Of a stretch of 12,585 nt of DNA, positions 1 through 6,202 are shown piece after piece. Each line of letters opens with the position of its first letter. Within the stretch, counting starts at the first letter, position 1. The position numbers and the translations under genes were made by a program. The stretch comes from Rickettsia typhi (GTDB lineage: Bacteria > Pseudomonadota > Alphaproteobacteria > Rickettsiales > UBA1997), in the NCBI GenBank assembly GCA_945874115.1, contig CAMCFD010000045.1:1-12585 (forward strand). The letters are read 5' to 3'. The notes below the pieces were generated by a model. That model made no database searches, was not told the DNA's origin, and worked only from the letters and a program-made list of their open reading frames with translations.

Positions 1-57
1 AGATGGAGAGGTGATAAAATTCCACTAATAATCTTGATAGTTTTGCTCTAAAATCTC

Positions 58-92
58 AAATAAAAACTACCAATCATATCTGGTTTTTATTT
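58..92 (+). terminator. Possible terminator hairpin of a gene left of the window
   Basis: AAATAAAAAC at 58-67 pairs perfectly with GTTTTTATTT at 83-92; two further pairs, one a T-G wobble, close toward an 11-nt loop. The T-rich right arm resembles a rightward terminator whose U-tract lies inside the stem. A similar design (A-tract arm, loop, GG followed by a T-tract) recurs at 8794-8823. No upstream gene is visible, so its client is unknown. Confidence 0.4.
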
Positions 93-96
93 AAAG

Positions 97-146
97 TTTT
101 GTTCCTGAAATATTTTGTTTAAAGTCTAATTATTAAAACGAAATCT
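97..146 (+). repeat. Decayed copy of the dispersed palindromic repeat
   Basis: This stretch shares, in the same order and at nearly the same spacing as the copies at 7331-7393 and 9570-9628, the blocks GAAA (107-110), TATTTTG (111-117), TAAA (120-123), CTAATTATTA (126-135, an exact 10-base match) and GAAAT (140-144). The outer arms no longer pair as in the intact copies, though another hairpin is possible between 112-122 and 133-144. Base composition is very AT-rich, so chance similarity is not fully excluded. Confidence 0.5.
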
Positions 147-182
147 ATGATGGAGAATTGCGAATTTTATTTGTTTATACGC

Positions 183-221
183 AAAAAAAAGAGGCGGATC
201 TTTTTCAAAATCCACCTCTTT
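183..221 (-). terminator. Factor-independent terminator of the BI-1 family gene
   Basis: AAAGAGGCGGAT (188-199) pairs with ATCCACCTCTTT (210-221) around a 10-nt loop. The single non-Watson-Crick position is C-A on the plus strand but becomes a G-U wobble in the minus-strand transcript. On the minus strand the stem is followed directly by a run of eight T (183-190; its last three bases also sit in the stem base). Orientation, wobble and U-tract all point to termination of the leftward gene whose stop codon lies 62 nt upstream of the stem. Confidence 0.85.
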
Positions 222-282
222 CTTCAAATAAATATGAGAGCGACGCCCCGCACTTGTGGGGATCTTTCTATGATTAAAAAAG

Positions 283-993
283 TTATTTTCTTTCGCCAAA
301 AAGACGAAGCATCATCAAGAAAAGGTTGATGAAGTCCATATAAAGGCTTAGAGCGCCCATAACAGCCATTTTGCCAATAGCTTCGCTGTCAGAAGAATGA
401 TAGTAAGATTGTTTCACTCTTTGTGTGTCATATGCGGTTAAGCCTACGAAAATCAAGACGCCAATCGCTGATAAGGCGAAATCAAGCGCTGAACTTTTTA
501 GGAAAATATTAACCAAAGAAGCAATAATCAAGCCGATTAAGCCCATCATTAAAAATGAACCAAGGCCTGATAAATCTTTTTTAGTGGTATAACCATAAAG
601 ACTCATCGCACCGAAAGTTGAGGCGCTGATGAAAAAGACGCGAGCAATGCTGGCGTTGGTATAAACCACGAAAATTGTCGCCATAGAAAGACCCATTAGG
701 CCTGAAAAAATCCACAAATAAGTCTTGGCTTTTTCGGCTGAAATTGAGTTGATTTTATATCCAAAAAACATTACGAAACCAAGTGGAGCAAGCATAACAA
801 CCCAAGAAAGCGGTGTTCCAAAAATTGCTGACATAAGAGCGGTAGACTGTGCGGTCAAGAAAGCCACGGCACCAGAAACACCAAGCGCAATTGCCATATA
901 ATTGTAAACTTTTACCATATAAGCGCGCAGTCCAGCGTCGTAAGACACTCCAGAAGCGGCTGATGCGAACGAATTTTGTCTAAAATTTGCCAT
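283..993 (-). CDS. Bax inhibitor-1 / YccA family membrane protein
   Basis: A 236-residue integral membrane protein of the Bax inhibitor-1 (TMBIM/UPF0005) family. About seven hydrophobic segments are visible, near residues 31-48, 63-79, 91-110, 115-134, 146-165, 171-187 and a final one around 207-231. The C-terminal family signature ALSLYMDFINLFLMMLRLFG is present, as is GLTAYDTQ. D189 and D220 are candidates for the di-aspartyl pair that acts as a pH/calcium sensor in characterised relatives. Some homologues leak calcium or protons; in bacteria YccA interacts with FtsH, and the role here is not determined. The start is supported by AAGAGGA just upstream (997-1003), one of the few good ribosome binding sites in the window. 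It is transcribed alone, with its own terminator at 183-221 and a divergent promoter region shared with aroK. Length is normal for the family. Confidence 0.92.
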   Translation of the reverse strand: MANFRQNSFASAASGVSYDAGLRAYMVKVYNYMAIALGVSGAVAFLTAQSTALMSAIFGTPLSWVVMLAPLGFVMFFGYKINSISAEKAKTYLWIFSGLMGLSMATIFVVYTNASIARVFFISASTFGAMSLYGYTTKKDLSGLGSFLMMGLIGLIIASLVNIFLKSSALDFALSAIGVLIFVGLTAYDTQRVKQSYYHSSDSEAIGKMAVMGALSLYMDFINLFLMMLRLFGERK

Positions 994-1044
994 ATTTCCT
1001 CTTTATTTGTTTAGTTTTTGTTTACTTTAATAGTAAGAACATTT

Positions 1045-1050
1045 ATTATA
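1045..1050 (-). promoter_or_regulatory. Candidate -10 box for the BI-1 family gene
   Basis: The minus strand reads TATAAT here, about 50 nt upstream of the start codon at 993. The sequence at the expected -35 position is not recognisable (TAATTA). It sits back to back with a plus-strand TATAAT at 1063-1068, so both divergent genes may fire from the same short A/T segment. The box is a perfect consensus, but AT-rich DNA makes such matches common. Confidence 0.35.
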
Positions 1051-1062
1051 TCCACCATTGAA

Positions 1063-1068
1063 TATAAT
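1063..1068 (+). promoter_or_regulatory. aroK: Candidate -10 box for aroK
   Basis: A perfect TATAAT lies 37 nt upstream of the aroK ATG. Initiation about 7 nt downstream would give a leader near 30 nt that still includes the AAGGGG ribosome binding site (1087-1092). No convincing -35 hexamer is seen. If real, this also excludes the TTG at 1058 as the start codon, because that would lie upstream of the transcript. Confidence 0.35.
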
Positions 1069-1105
1069 AATTATTTTTGAGTTTTCAAGGGGAAAAAATA
1101 ATAAA

Positions 1106-1630
1106 ATGACTAAATCAAGTAAAATCATTGCAATTATTGGTCTTATGGGCGTTGGAAAAACAACCCTTGGCTTAAGATTGGCCGAAAAATTAGGCTTTTA
1201 TTTTACCGACTCTGACCAAGAAATCGAAGATTTAGAAAAAAAATCGATCAAAGAAATTTTTAAGCAAAATGGTGAAAAATATTTTCGCCAAGTTGAAAAA
1301 AAAGTTATCGCCGACATTATAAAGCGCGACGAGCCAATGGTTTTGGCGCTTGGCGGTGGAGCATTTCTTGATGAAGAAACCAGAAAGGCTTTGCTAGAAA
1401 AATCATTTGTAATCTGGCTTAAAGCGCCAATTGATGTGATTTTACACCGCATTGGCAATAAAAATAACCGACCGTTGTTAAATAACGTTGATAAAAGGCA
1501 AGTTTTGCAAGAATTGATGGATAAAAGATATCCGATTTATCAGCTTGCCGACCTTGAAATCGAGACTTCGCAGGGAAATCACGAATTTTTAATTGAGAAA
1601 ATTCTCAAAGCGCGAAGTGGACTTGTTTAA
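1106..1630 (+). CDS. aroK: Shikimate kinase
   Basis: A 174-residue cytoplasmic enzyme that phosphorylates shikimate at O3 with ATP, the fifth step of chorismate synthesis. It shows the P-loop GLMGVGKTT (12-20), the shikimate-binding aspartates in FTDSD (D35, D37), R61 in YFRQVE, the GGG substrate loop (83-85), the lid arginine in NRPLL (R122) and R141 in KRYPIY. Length is typical. The frame stays open back to a TTG at 1058, but I choose the ATG at 1106. It begins just before the family N-terminus and has AAGGGG at 1087-1092, though the 13-nt spacing is long. In many alphaproteobacteria aroK precedes aroB; here the next gene is a cobS-like ATPase 81 nt away. Keeping aroK suggests the cell makes, or recently made, its own aromatic compounds. 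Confidence 0.95.
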   Translation: MTKSSKIIAIIGLMGVGKTTLGLRLAEKLGFYFTDSDQEIEDLEKKSIKEIFKQNGEKYFRQVEKKVIADIIKRDEPMVLALGGGAFLDEETRKALLEKSFVIWLKAPIDVILHRIGNKNNRPLLNNVDKRQVLQELMDKRYPIYQLADLEIETSQGNHEFLIEKILKARSGLV

Positions 1631-1711
1631 TGTCATTATATCCTCAAAAATATTTCGACTAAAACTCTGATTTTAAGGTTAAAACAAACATAAGATTAAA
1701 TTGAAAAAATA

Positions 1712-2632
1712 ATGAAAAAAATTGATTGTAAAAAAGTTTTTGGTTTTGATTGCGATTTTGAAATATCAGGGCTTGAAAAACCAAGTGAATTTACGCCAAA
1801 AATCGATGAAAATTATGTTTTTGACCGCGACACAACTTTGGCGATTTTAGCCGGATTTTCATTCAACCAGCGCGTCTTGATTCAAGGCATGCACGGAACG
1901 GGAAAGTCTACTCATATTGAACAAGTTGCGGCGCGCCTTAATTGGCCTTGCATTCGCGTCAATTTCGATTCGCAAATTACGCGCCTCGACCTTGTCGGTA
2001 AAGACGTCATCAGCCTTAAGGAAGGCAAGCAAATCACTGAATTTCGCGAAGGAATAATCCCGTTTGCGCTGCGCAACAATATCGCGCTTGTTTTTGATGA
2101 ATATGACGCCATTCGCACCGATGTTTCGTTCGTGATTCAGCGCCTTCTCGAAGAAGAGGGAAAATTCGCGCTTCTTGAAGAAAACGAAGTCATTTTGCCA
2201 AGCGAAAATTTTCGCTTATTTGCGACTTCAAACACTCTTGGTTTGGGTGATGATTTGGGAATTTATCACGGCACAAATTTGATTAACCAAGCGCAGATGG
2301 ATCGCTGGAATATCGTGGCTTCGCTTAATTATTTAAATGAGGAAAAAGAAGTTGAAATCTTGCAAAAAAAATTGCCATTTCTAACGCAAAAAATTCATCA
2401 AAATACGCCAAAATTGATGGTGAAAATGGCGAATTTAACGCGCGAATCTTTTAAAAATGGCGACCTTTCGACGCTGATTTCTCTACGCACTTTAATTTCG
2501 TGGGGCACGAATATCAACATTTTTGGCGATGTTAAAAAAGCCTTTATTTTAAGCTTTTACAACAAAGTTATTGAAGATGAAAGAATAGTTTTGCGCGAAT
2601 TTTATCAGCGTGTTTTTGGGCAAGAAATTTAG
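1712..2632 (+). CDS. cobS: CobS-like AAA+ ATPase (cobaltochelatase subunit family)
   Basis: A 306-residue AAA+ ATPase that resembles CobS along its whole length. In the known system CobS, CobT and CobN insert cobalt into hydrogenobyrinic acid a,c-diamide in aerobic cobalamin synthesis; CobS supplies the ATPase ring. Visible features are the CobS N-terminus (KKVFGFDCDF, then VFDRDTTLAILAGF), Walker A GMHGTGKS (59-66), HIEQVAARLNWPC, Walker B LVFDEYDA (D129, E130), sensor-1 N174 in ATSNT, HGTNLINQAQMDRW (187-200), and a complete C-terminus ending FYQRVFGQEI. It is about 20 residues shorter than typical CobS at the N-terminus. The usual SPRT segment reads SLRT (257-260). No cobT or cobN is near, and the flanking genes have nothing to do with cobalamin, so the cobaltochelatase role is uncertain; a MoxR-like chaperone role with a distant partner is an alternative. 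There is no clear ribosome binding site. Confidence 0.85.
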   Translation: MKKIDCKKVFGFDCDFEISGLEKPSEFTPKIDENYVFDRDTTLAILAGFSFNQRVLIQGMHGTGKSTHIEQVAARLNWPCIRVNFDSQITRLDLVGKDVISLKEGKQITEFREGIIPFALRNNIALVFDEYDAIRTDVSFVIQRLLEEEGKFALLEENEVILPSENFRLFATSNTLGLGDDLGIYHGTNLINQAQMDRWNIVASLNYLNEEKEVEILQKKLPFLTQKIHQNTPKLMVKMANLTRESFKNGDLSTLISLRTLISWGTNINIFGDVKKAFILSFYNKVIEDERIVLREFYQRVFGQEI

Positions 2633-2654
2633 GCCACGATTAGATTTTTGGCGC

Positions 2655-3569
2655 TTATTTTTTCTTTGACATTGGGTGATGTTTGAAAACTAAATCCTTC
2701 AATTTCGAGTCGAGAATGTGAGTATAAATTTGTGTTGTCGAGATGTCGCTGTGGCCGAGAAGCTCTTGCAAAACGCGCAGATCGGCACCGCGATTAAGCA
2801 AATGTGAAGCAAATGAGTGGCGAATTATGTGTGGATGAACTTTGTTTTCGTCAATTCCGGCATTGATCGCGAGCTCTTTAAGTGATTTATGAAAACCTTG
2901 GCGCGTGACGTGATTATCTTTCAAGCTGCCCTTCAAATTTGTTCCGATAAAAAGCCATTTCGAGTTTTTTTCATCAAGTTTTTGCCTAATTTCGAGATAT
3001 TTTTTTAATGATGCGAGAGAAGAATTATTTAAAATCGCGATTCGCTCTTTATTTCCCTTGCCTTTGACAATTAAATATTCTTTGTCTTTTTGAATTGCGC
3101 CAAGCGGCAAAGAAACTAATTCGCTTACTCTAAGGCCGCAAGAATAAAGGATTTCAAGCATGCAGGCCAAGCGAATTGATTTTGGTGAGTCATTTTGATG
3201 AGCAAAATCGAGTAATTTTGTTATTTCTTCTTCACTTAAAAATTTCGGTAATTTTAATCCCGCCTTAGGAGTTTCTAGGTTTGTGGTCGGATTAGATTTC
3301 GTGATTTTTTCGTTTTCTAAAAATGTGTAGAAATTTTTGAAACATGAAATTTTGCGTGAAATTGATGTCGCGCGCAGATTTTTTTCGTGCAAATATTGTA
3401 AATAATTTTTTATATCTACTTCTTGTGTATTTTTTATATCGACTTTTTTGCTGATTAAAAACTCTAAAAATAATTCTAAATCTTTTCTATAGGATATGAT
3501 TGTGTTTTGTGCTAAGCCATCTTCTGCCGCTAGTTTGCTCAGAAATAATTCGATTAAATTTTTACTCAT
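2655..3569 (-). CDS. xerD: Site-specific tyrosine recombinase XerD
   Basis: A 304-residue tyrosine recombinase. With XerC it resolves chromosome dimers at dif, activated by FtsK at the division septum. The N-terminal SAM-like core-binding domain spans about residues 3-90 and the catalytic domain about 107-300. The full catalytic set is visible: R147 in GLRVSEL, K171 in KGKGNKER, H247 and R250 in HIIRHSFASH, H273 in LLGHSDIS and the nucleophile Y282 in TQIYTH. The spacing and the GADLRVLQELLGHSDISTTQIYTH region fit XerD better than XerC or a phage integrase, and no att-like duplication or phage gene is nearby. It is the last gene of a leftward unit, starting 10 nt after the small membrane protein gene. 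Its stop lies 22 bp from the convergent cobS-like gene, with no strong terminator between them. Confidence 0.93.
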   Translation of the reverse strand: MSKNLIELFLSKLAAEDGLAQNTIISYRKDLELFLEFLISKKVDIKNTQEVDIKNYLQYLHEKNLRATSISRKISCFKNFYTFLENEKITKSNPTTNLETPKAGLKLPKFLSEEEITKLLDFAHQNDSPKSIRLACMLEILYSCGLRVSELVSLPLGAIQKDKEYLIVKGKGNKERIAILNNSSLASLKKYLEIRQKLDEKNSKWLFIGTNLKGSLKDNHVTRQGFHKSLKELAINAGIDENKVHPHIIRHSFASHLLNRGADLRVLQELLGHSDISTTQIYTHILDSKLKDLVFKHHPMSKKK

Positions 3570-3579
3570 AAATTAAAAT

Positions 3580-3786
3580 CTATAATTTTTTTATCTCGCC
3601 TTCTTCAGGCAGGCAAATATTGATTTTATTTTTTATGTCAATTTCAATTGAAGAAGCTTTTTGTATGGGCTTAATCTCGTTTCTTAACAAGACCGCAAAA
3701 AGCAAAAACATGGCGCCTAAACTTAGCCAGAAAACCAATAATTTTATGATTCTCGATGATCTGTTGTCGTTGAAATTATAAAGCAT
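3580..3786 (-). CDS. Small single-pass membrane protein, unknown function
   Basis: A 68-residue protein I do not recognise. It has a short polar N-terminus with basic residues (NRSSR), one strong hydrophobic segment near residues 14-35 (IIKLLVFWLSLGAMFLLFAVLL), and a polar tail ending in LPEEGEIKKL. The likely topology is a single membrane span with a short cytoplasmic N-terminus. It lies 7 nt after the transporter gene and 10 nt before xerD in the same direction, so it is probably translated from the same message. The tight spacing and intact frame argue that it is a real gene. A link to the transporter or to the divisome is possible, but only the position supports it. Confidence 0.65.
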   Translation of the reverse strand: MLYNFNDNRSSRIIKLLVFWLSLGAMFLLFAVLLRNEIKPIQKASSIEIDIKNKINICLPEEGEIKKL

Positions 3787-3793
3787 TTTATTT

Positions 3794-4714
3794 TTATTTA
3801 ATGTGTTGTTTTTTTCGTGCGCGCAGCGCGATTAAGTTTCCTGCAATTACTAAAACAATTCCTAAAATTGTGAAAATTGTGAATTTATAATCCTCGAAAA
3901 TTCCTGAAAGAATTAGGGCAAAAACCGGATATAAAAGTGCGGTGTAGGCGGCGTTGGCGGATCCGACTTTGTCGACTAAAAACAGAATTGCGCAATATCC
4001 CAAAATTCCCGGAATTAAAATTAAATAAAGTAACGAAAAAATGTAAGACGGCGAAAAATCGAAAGATAAATTTTTGTGAACTGCCCATCCAACCAATAAA
4101 GACAAGGTTGCGCCGTAAAGCATTGAAAATGCGGTTGAAGAAATTAAAACTTTCATATTGTTTAATTTTAATTCTTTTCCGATGACGCTTCCAAATGAAA
4201 AACTGATAACGCCAAGGCTACAGAAAAATAGGCCTTTCGCGATGTTTTTATCAAAATGGTCAACATTAATTTCCGATGATGAAATTAGAATAACTCCAAT
4301 GATTCCAAGAATTGCGCCGGTGAAAAGTTTTGACGAAAGCTTTGTTTTATGAACGAAATAATCAATCACGGGAACGGTTATAACGCTTAGAGCCGAGAAG
4401 GTTGCAGCGACTCCGCTGCTGACATAGTGAATCGCGGAATAAAAAAATAAATGATTGAAGAAAAATAAATTTATGCCTTGCAAAAAAATCAAGCGATGTT
4501 GCGATTTTGTGAATTTTAGCGGGAAATTATTTAGTTTAGCGATTGTGAACAAAACTAATGATGCGCCGAGAAATCTGTATGCGACCGATAACCCTTCGGG
4601 GACTTTTTCTACTTGAAATTTTATCATTAACCAACTTGTGCTCCACGCGAAAACAACTGAAAGAAATGCCAATTTTGCTGTATAGCTCGAAGGCAATTCT
4701 TTCTTGAATGTCAT
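3794..4714 (-). CDS. EamA / DMT-superfamily transporter
   Basis: A 306-residue inner-membrane protein with about ten hydrophobic segments, arranged as two EamA repeats (near residues 14-147 and 160-296). Typical DMT features include FAWSTSWLMIKF in the first helix, VAYRFLGASLVLF in the second, and NAAYTALLYPVFALILSGIF (254-273), the classic conserved ninth-helix region. The tail is basic (RARKKQHIK). Members export metabolites, amino acids or nucleotide-related compounds; the substrate cannot be read from sequence. The frame is open to 4873, which would put 53 extra residues in front. I choose the ATG at 4714 because it gives family-normal length and the upstream part overlaps the divergent protease gene. 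The ATG at 4744 is the main alternative. A -10-like TATAAT lies so close to 4714 that the message might be leaderless. Confidence 0.82.
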   Translation of the reverse strand: MTFKKELPSSYTAKLAFLSVVFAWSTSWLMIKFQVEKVPEGLSVAYRFLGASLVLFTIAKLNNFPLKFTKSQHRLIFLQGINLFFFNHLFFYSAIHYVSSGVAATFSALSVITVPVIDYFVHKTKLSSKLFTGAILGIIGVILISSSEINVDHFDKNIAKGLFFCSLGVISFSFGSVIGKELKLNNMKVLISSTAFSMLYGATLSLLVGWAVHKNLSFDFSPSYIFSLLYLILIPGILGYCAILFLVDKVGSANAAYTALLYPVFALILSGIFEDYKFTIFTILGIVLVIAGNLIALRARKKQHIK

Positions 4715-4731
4715 AAAATTATATATATAAT
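4704..4731 (+). promoter_or_regulatory. Candidate promoter of the M48 protease gene
   Basis: TTGAAT (4704-4709) and TATAAT (4726-4731) are separated by 16 bp, with four of six -35 bases and all six -10 bases matching consensus. Initiation near 4738 would give a leader of about 77 nt. The -35 element lies inside the first codons of the divergent transporter gene. This is the best-spaced sigma-70-like promoter I can see in the window. Confidence 0.45.
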
Positions 4732-4734
4732 TTT
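4715..4734. repeat. Perfect 20-bp TA palindrome in a divergent promoter
   Basis: The 20 bases here equal their own reverse complement. The palindrome supplies a TATAAT to each strand: 4726-4731 rightward, and 4718-4723 read leftward. It begins immediately upstream of the transporter ATG at 4714. It could be a shared melting region for divergent transcription or a regulator site; simple-sequence composition is an alternative explanation. Confidence 0.6.
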
Positions 4735-4814
4735 TAATGTTCATGTTGGTTTTAAAATGTCGTAGTTGTGTTAAAGCTTTTTTAAATGGCAAAAAATTGT
4801 ATGCAAAAAATATA

Positions 4815-6191
4815 ATGAAATTAAGATTAAAAACAACAATTTTTATAGCGACAGTTTGGTTTTTTTTCTTCAATTCCTCTTGCTACGCGCAATTTGCCTT
4901 GATTCGCGACGCACAAACCGAGAAATTTTTGCGCGAATTATGTGACCCAATTTTTGTTTCGGCGAAGTTAAATCCAGATGATATTTCAATTTATGTTGTT
5001 AATGACTCTACGATTAATGCTTTTGTGAGTGGCGGGCAAAATATTTTTATTAACACTGGACTTATCAGAAAATATGAAACGCCAAATGCCTTGATTGGCG
5101 TGGTTGCGCACGAAGTCGGACACATTACTTCTGGCCACATTGCGCGCTCAAGTGAAGAGATTCAGAGCGCGACGACGACGATGTTTTTAAGTTATCTGTT
5201 GGGGATTGGCGCCGTTATTGCTGGATCGCCCGAGGCTGGTCAAGGAATTATTCTTGGTGGCAGTGATTTTGCGCAAAAACTTTATCTGAAATTTTCGCGA
5301 ACCCAAGAAGAAGCCGCTGACCGACACGCTCTGCAATATCTTGAGAAAATCGATTATCCGCCAAGTGGCTTGGTAGAATTGCTTGAATTTTTCGAAACAC
5401 AAAATCGTGGCTATCAAGGTCAAATCAATGAATATGCGCAATCACACCCGATAAGCCGCAAAAGAATTGATTATTTAAAAAGTAATATCAAGAAAAAATC
5501 TGATGATAAAAAAATAAACCAAAAATTGCAGCCACAGATGAATATAGTGCTCGCAAAGCTTGAGGCCTTCATAGATAATCCTGATTTGGTCATAAAAAAA
5601 TATGAAAATGACGAAAGTGAAATTGCAAATTATGAAAAAGCGATTGCGTTTTATCGAAAAGGAAAAACCGCGCAAGCCTTAGAATTGCTTGATAAAATTA
5701 TCTTGGAAAATAAAAATGACGGATTTTTATACGAGTTAAAAGCGCAAATTTTATATGAATCAAATAATGTAAGTGAAGCAATTTTGGTTTATAAAAAAGC
5801 GATAGATTTGCTCTCGAACCGCGATTCTTCTCAGGCTAAAATTTATTTTGCGACTGCGATTTTATCTTTAAAAAACAACGATTTGTCTTTAATAAAAATG
5901 GCTATAAAAAATTTAAAAGAGGCGCAAAAATTCGAAAATGATAATCCGTTTTTATTCAAGCAATTTGCGAATGCCTATAATAAAATTGGCGACGAAGCAA
6001 GGTCTTTCGCGGCCTTAGCAGAATATAATTTTCTTGTTGGCGACACAGAAAAAGCGCAAAAATATGGCGAAACGGCCAAAGAAAAATTTGAGGAAAATAA
6101 AAATAATAATTCTGCAAAGTCAGATTTATTAAGACTTGACGATTTATTAGAATTGATTAAGAATGATAAGAAATCAAAAAATAAAACTTAA
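4815..6191 (+). CDS. Exported M48 zinc metalloprotease with TPR tail (BepA-like)
   Basis: A 458-residue secreted protease resembling BepA/YfgC, a periplasmic enzyme that assists and polices outer-membrane protein assembly. Residues 1-25 form a signal peptide (KLRLK, a hydrophobic stretch, then SSCYA before QFAL). The M48 domain follows to about residue 225 with the zinc site HEVGH (99-103), third ligand E165 in SRTQEEAAD, and the SHP motif (H211) that in BepA can gate the active site. From about residue 267 helical TPR-like repeats run to near 430 (for example FYRKGKTAQALELLDKII and AILVYKKAI), as expected for the substrate-binding tail. I choose ATG 4815 over the frame start at 4737 because the signal peptide begins there; no Shine-Dalgarno is seen. 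The gene is followed after 11 nt by the unknown 375-aa gene, probably on one transcript. Confidence 0.9.
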   Translation: MKLRLKTTIFIATVWFFFFNSSCYAQFALIRDAQTEKFLRELCDPIFVSAKLNPDDISIYVVNDSTINAFVSGGQNIFINTGLIRKYETPNALIGVVAHEVGHITSGHIARSSEEIQSATTTMFLSYLLGIGAVIAGSPEAGQGIILGGSDFAQKLYLKFSRTQEEAADRHALQYLEKIDYPPSGLVELLEFFETQNRGYQGQINEYAQSHPISRKRIDYLKSNIKKKSDDKKINQKLQPQMNIVLAKLEAFIDNPDLVIKKYENDESEIANYEKAIAFYRKGKTAQALELLDKIILENKNDGFLYELKAQILYESNNVSEAILVYKKAIDLLSNRDSSQAKIYFATAILSLKNNDLSLIKMAIKNLKEAQKFENDNPFLFKQFANAYNKIGDEARSFAALAEYNFLVGDTEKAQKYGETAKEKFEENKNNNSAKSDLLRLDDLLELIKNDKKSKNKT

Positions 6192-6202
6192 CAGATATAA
6201 AA

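Larger units (their letters stand above)
1..282. other. Gene-free left flank with hairpins and decayed repeats
   Basis: I find no convincing gene here. A 60-codon frame starting at 147 runs through the terminator hairpin and then antisense into the downstream gene, so I reject it. The stretch holds an A/T-rich hairpin (58-92), one fairly clear and one doubtful decayed copy of the palindromic repeat seen intact at 7331-7393 and 9570-9628, a factor-independent terminator (183-221), and a small C/G hairpin around 245-261. It therefore looks like the 3' flank of the Bax-inhibitor-like gene plus the end region of whatever lies to the left of the window. Confidence 0.6.

Noticed and set aside
245..261. 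CCCC/GGGG hairpin just downstream of the BI-1 stop codon
   Set aside because: Short stem with a bulge and no U-tract on either strand; the better terminator is at 183-221.
147..329. 60-codon rightward frame in the left flank
   Set aside because: It reads through the terminator hairpin at 183-221 and overlaps the BI-1 gene antisense; it is basic low-complexity sequence with no ribosome binding site.
2633..2654. GCCA/TGGC hairpin with following T-rich stretch between cobS-like gene and xerD
   Set aside because: Only a 4-bp stem with a 12-nt loop, and the T-rich part is xerD coding sequence; too weak to call a terminator.
2655..3569. Integrase of a mobile element
   Set aside because: The tyrosine recombinase matches XerD closely, and there are no att-like duplications, phage genes or tRNA nearby.
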